NCBI GenBank assembly: GCA_910585855.1
Contig: CAJUGZ010000157.1
Coordinates: 1-10,088 of the forward strand
Origin: an uncultured Lachnospiraceae bacterium
Lineage (GTDB): Bacteria > Bacillota_A > Clostridia > Lachnospirales > Lachnospiraceae
Length of the DNA: 10,088 bases
Direction of reading: 5' to 3'
Numbering within the stretch: position 1 is the first letter of the stretch; each line of letters opens with the position of its first letter. Below, in pieces: positions 7,798 to 10,088 of this stretch. The notes under the pieces are model-generated. The model saw only the letters and a list, made by a program, of their open reading frames with translations, made no database searches and had not been told where the DNA came from. Made by a program: the position numbers and the translations under genes.

Positions 7798-7826
7798 TTG
7801 ACAGAAAAGAGAGAAAAGCGTACCCT
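7798..7826 (+). promoter_or_regulatory. Candidate promoter of the MATE gene
   Basis: A perfect -35 TTGACA (7798-7803) is followed after 17 bp by TACCCT (7821-7826), which keeps only the key T, A and final T of the -10. Transcription would start near 7833, very close to the AGGAAG used for translation, so the leader would be short. A second possibility is TTGACT at 7748 with a poorly spaced TTTTAT at 7773. Confidence 0.4.
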
Positions 7827-7850
7827 TAAAGCAGGAAGAAAACGAAAGAA

Positions 7851-9218
7851 GTGAGAAATTTGAGGAAAAGAGATTTAAAAGAAGATCGGAGTATGATTCA
7901 AAAAGCATTCCGTGTAGCGTGGCCTGCGGTACTGGAATCTTTTTTTGTTGCATTTGTTGGAATTGTGGATTCTATGATGGTAAGCCGGATTGGAACATAT
8001 GCAGTGGCAGCGGTAGGGCTGACAACACAGCCAAAGTTTTTAGGGCTGGCATTGTTTATTGCTACTAATATGGCAGTTTCTGCATTGGTGGCTAGGCGAA
8101 AGGGAGAGAAAAACAGAGAGGATGCGAATGGAATCTTAGTAACAGCTTTTTTCTGGGTGCTTCTTGCTGCTGCTGTGGTTAGTACAATTTGTGTATTATT
8201 TGCCAGCCCTATTATTCGTCTTGCTGGTTCAAAGGCAGATACACATGATAGTGCGGTACTTTATTTTCGAATTATTATGGGTGGGATGATATTTAATGTG
8301 GTTTCTTTGGTTATCAATGCTGCACTGCGTGGTTCTGGAAATACAAAAATTGCAATGAAAACAAATGTTACTTCTAATCTGGTGAATATTTGTTTTAATT
8401 ATATTTTGATTGGCGGGCATTTTGGTTTTCCGGCTCTTGGAATCGCCGGGGCAGCGATTGCTACTGTATTGGGTACAATCGTTGCCTGTATGATGAGTAT
8501 AGCTTCTTTAAGAAAAGCAGATAGCTTTGTCAGTCTGCCGTATATGAAAGAAGCGAAGATGCGTCCAAAAAAAATTTATGCAAAAGCACTATTTGGAATT
8601 GCTTCCAATACTTTTATTGAACAGGTTTTTATCCGAATTGGTTTTATGATGGTTTCAATTATGGCGGCAAAACTTGGAACAGGTGCATTTGCAGCCCATC
8701 AGGTTGGGATGAATGTAATGTCTTTATCATTTTCTTTTGGAGATGGGATGCAGACTGCTGCTGTAACATTGATTGGACAAAGCCTTGGTCAAAAATCACC
8801 TGAACTTGCCAAAAGATATGGTACAATCTGTCAGCGAATTGGAAATGCGATCTCTGTAGTACTTTCCATTTTATATCTGCTTTTGGGAAGATGGTTTTTT
8901 GGATTGTATTTTAAAGAATTAGAATTAATTGCATTAGGGGCACAGATTATGGAAGCTATGGTGCTGATTGTATTGATGCAGATTGCACAGGTGATTTATA
9001 TGGGATGTCTTCGTGGAGCAGGAGATGTAAGATTTACAACGATTGCATCTACAATTAGCATTACAATTATTCGACCGGCTACTGCCTATCTGTTTGCTTA
9101 TATTTTTGGATTTGGAATAATCGGGATTTGGATAGGCGTAATTTGTGATCAGGTGACCAGATTAATTTTGACCTCTTGGCGGTTTCGATCGGGAAAATGG
9201 ACGCAAATTCAAATTTGA
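7851..9218 (+). CDS. MATE-family multidrug/cation efflux transporter
   Basis: A 455-residue, 12-helix antiporter of the MATE family, which exports drugs or metabolites in exchange for Na+ or H+. It has two MatE halves. The first begins with WPAVLESFFVAFVGIVDSMM, with Asp40 in TM1, and carries ALRGSGNTKIA at about 158-168. The second carries the matching CLRGAGDVRF at about 386-395. Length and helix count are those of an intact member. The ORF opens at GTG 7851, just after an in-frame TAA at 7827, with AGGAAG at 7833-7838 as a rather distant RBS (12 nt). TTG 7860 or ATG 7893 are alternative starts, and the membrane part begins after the latter. It is transcribed away from the YdjM-like gene from a shared intergenic region. 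Nothing nearby indicates the substrate and no regulator gene is adjacent. Confidence 0.92.
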   Translation: MRNLRKRDLKEDRSMIQKAFRVAWPAVLESFFVAFVGIVDSMMVSRIGTYAVAAVGLTTQPKFLGLALFIATNMAVSALVARRKGEKNREDANGILVTAFFWVLLAAAVVSTICVLFASPIIRLAGSKADTHDSAVLYFRIIMGGMIFNVVSLVINAALRGSGNTKIAMKTNVTSNLVNICFNYILIGGHFGFPALGIAGAAIATVLGTIVACMMSIASLRKADSFVSLPYMKEAKMRPKKIYAKALFGIASNTFIEQVFIRIGFMMVSIMAAKLGTGAFAAHQVGMNVMSLSFSFGDGMQTAAVTLIGQSLGQKSPELAKRYGTICQRIGNAISVVLSILYLLLGRWFFGLYFKELELIALGAQIMEAMVLIVLMQIAQVIYMGCLRGAGDVRFTTIASTISITIIRPATAYLFAYIFGFGIIGIWIGVICDQVTRLILTSWRFRSGKWTQIQI

Positions 9219-9287
9219 TAAAGATTATCTAATTAAAGGATGTGAATTGTTTTTATGGATTTTTAAATGGAATTATGCAGGCTGGCA

Positions 9288-9296
9288 TGATACAAT
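9288..9296 (+). promoter_or_regulatory. Candidate extended -10 promoter of the small nuclease-like gene
   Basis: TGATACAAT is an extended -10 (TGn plus TACAAT, five of six bases). The matching -35 position (9268-9273, TGGAAT) is weak, as is common for extended -10 promoters. The start would be near 9303, with a leader of about 42 nt. Confidence 0.4.
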
Positions 9297-9344
9297 GTAG
9301 CTGTTGGATTTTTGACAAAGTGAATTAGATAAGGAGCAGCTACA
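9296..9344 (+). repeat. Inverted repeat flanking the leader of the small gene
   Basis: TGTAGCTG (9296-9303) and CAGCTACA (9337-9344) are perfect 8-bp complements. They extend two pairs inward (one a G-T wobble) into the AAGGAG Shine-Dalgarno, and the right arm ends exactly before the ATG. If both arms were transcribed the stem would cover the end of the RBS. If transcription starts near 9303 it could only act as a DNA operator. Confidence 0.5.
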
Positions 9345-9869
9345 ATGGAAAAGAAAGTCGATATAATAAAGGACGCTGACGGTAAAAACATTGTGGTTAT
9401 CAATGACCTGCGCTTTAAGGGAAGAAGGAGTGTGGACTGGAACATTGTTGAGGACTGTCTGAAAGAGTATATCGGTCAGTGTGCGGAAATTATGGAAACA
9501 TCAGACGTGGTGTACATAGGTGCGGATTTCCCCGACGAGTTTGCACATTCCAAAGACACAAAGGAATTAAGGGGTGCAAATATGTATGCAAAGGCAAATT
9601 CTTCAGGAATTATTAAAGAGATGATTGAAATTGCTACGAATAAAACGTTTGCGGAAAATTATGCACAGAAGCATAACACAGATGCAAAATTTGGATGGTA
9701 CAGATATGATACACGTTTTGCAATCCCTGTTTATGATGATGCGGGCGAACTGGTCAGGTATAATGTCTTTAAGGCAAGGATACTGGTGCGCCATGCAAAA
9801 GACGGAAAACTGTATCTGTATGATATTTTAAGGACAAAAAAAGAAACGAGCAAGCCGCTTGAGCAATAG
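9345..9869 (+). CDS. Putative BECR-fold nuclease-domain protein of mobile-element type
   Basis: A 174-residue soluble protein with no signal peptide or TM helix. Its sequence resembles the phage Barnase/EndoU/ColicinE5-D/RelE-like (BECR) nuclease domains found in phages and integrative elements of Clostridia. Supporting features are an N-terminal VVINDLRFKGRRSVDW segment (about 17-32), a central FAHSKDTKELRG (66-77), the YRYDTRF strand (119-125) and a C-terminal beta pair ending YLYDILRTKKE (157-167). That order (aromatic strand, then a charged LYDI strand at the end) is typical of the group, but the family call is from memory and the catalytic residues cannot be named. AAGGAG lies 8 nt before ATG 9345. 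The first ~250 bp have more G/C-ending codons than neighbouring genes, suggesting transfer. No immunity or antitoxin gene is visible within the window. Confidence 0.6.
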   Translation: MEKKVDIIKDADGKNIVVINDLRFKGRRSVDWNIVEDCLKEYIGQCAEIMETSDVVYIGADFPDEFAHSKDTKELRGANMYAKANSSGIIKEMIEIATNKTFAENYAQKHNTDAKFGWYRYDTRFAIPVYDDAGELVRYNVFKARILVRHAKDGKLYLYDILRTKKETSKPLEQ

Positions 9870-10088
9870 CTGTACGGTCGAAAAACTCATTTCTCTTTAT
9901 AAGCCATATTTTAAAGGCATACGGCAGTTTTGTCAAGAGTAAAAATTTTATTACTTTAATTAGGCTTTTGGATGTAGGATGCTGCTGGAAAGGATTTTCT
10001 TTCACTGTTCACCGGACGCAAGAGGTGGTTTGTTCCTGTTCTTTGCTTGCTCCGCTCCAAACGGTAAGAAAGTCTAGGGCTTCTGATT
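9870..10088 (+). other. Non-coding tail, no supported gene
   Basis: No ORF with a convincing RBS or recognisable product occurs on either strand, and no terminator hairpin follows the upstream gene. The left half is very A/T-rich and the last ~100 bases are more balanced. This could be the interior or edge of a mobile-element remnant continuing beyond the window; nothing in it proves that. Confidence 0.4.

Noticed and set aside
9219..9240. Short palindrome GATAA-AGA-TTATC after the MATE stop as a terminator
   Set aside because: Only five A/T-rich pairs and no T run directly after it; too weak to call.
9769..10005. 78-residue minus-strand ORF across the end of the small gene
   Set aside because: Overlaps the supported + strand gene, has no clear RBS, and its composition is that of a shadow frame.

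Overview
This looks like chromosomal DNA of a low-GC Gram-positive gut anaerobe of the Clostridia, most likely Lachnospiraceae. The evidence is an A/T-rich third codon position, strong AGGAGG-type Shine-Dalgarno sites, sigma-A-like promoters, an RND (MMPL) permease built for a single-membrane cell, and a surface protein with a Sec signal and a C-terminal membrane anchor. The family assignment rests on general resemblance, not on a search.

Left block (about 120-6704, + strand): a two-gene, translationally coupled operon. A consensus promoter (TTGAAA-17 bp-TATAAT) drives an 880-residue MMPL/RND-type transporter. Its cytoplasmic tail carries a short glycine/valine-periodic (beta-repeat-like) segment and then a long charged tail. 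Its last 8 bases overlap the start of a 1289-residue surface protein. That protein has a signal peptide, two blocks of GLUG-like (GGIAG) repeats separated by a roughly 550-residue helical/low-complexity insertion with four 18-residue tandem repeats, a C-terminal beta domain, one TM helix and a basic tail. The two products probably act as one envelope machine: a permease and its large extracytoplasmic partner. The substrate is unknown.

Middle (6705-7850): a roughly 40-bp imperfect hairpin followed by a T run separates the operon from a convergent minus-strand gene for a YdjM/DUF457-type membrane metal-dependent hydrolase. A divergent promoter region follows.

Right block (7851-10088, + strand): a complete MATE-family efflux transporter, then a small soluble protein. 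The small protein resembles nuclease domains of the phage Barnase/EndoU/ColicinE5-D/RelE (BECR) group found on mobile elements, and its 5' half has a somewhat higher GC content than its neighbours. The last ~220 bases hold no gene I can support and may belong to the same mobile-element remnant.

No rRNA, tRNA, CRISPR array or insertion sequence was recognised.
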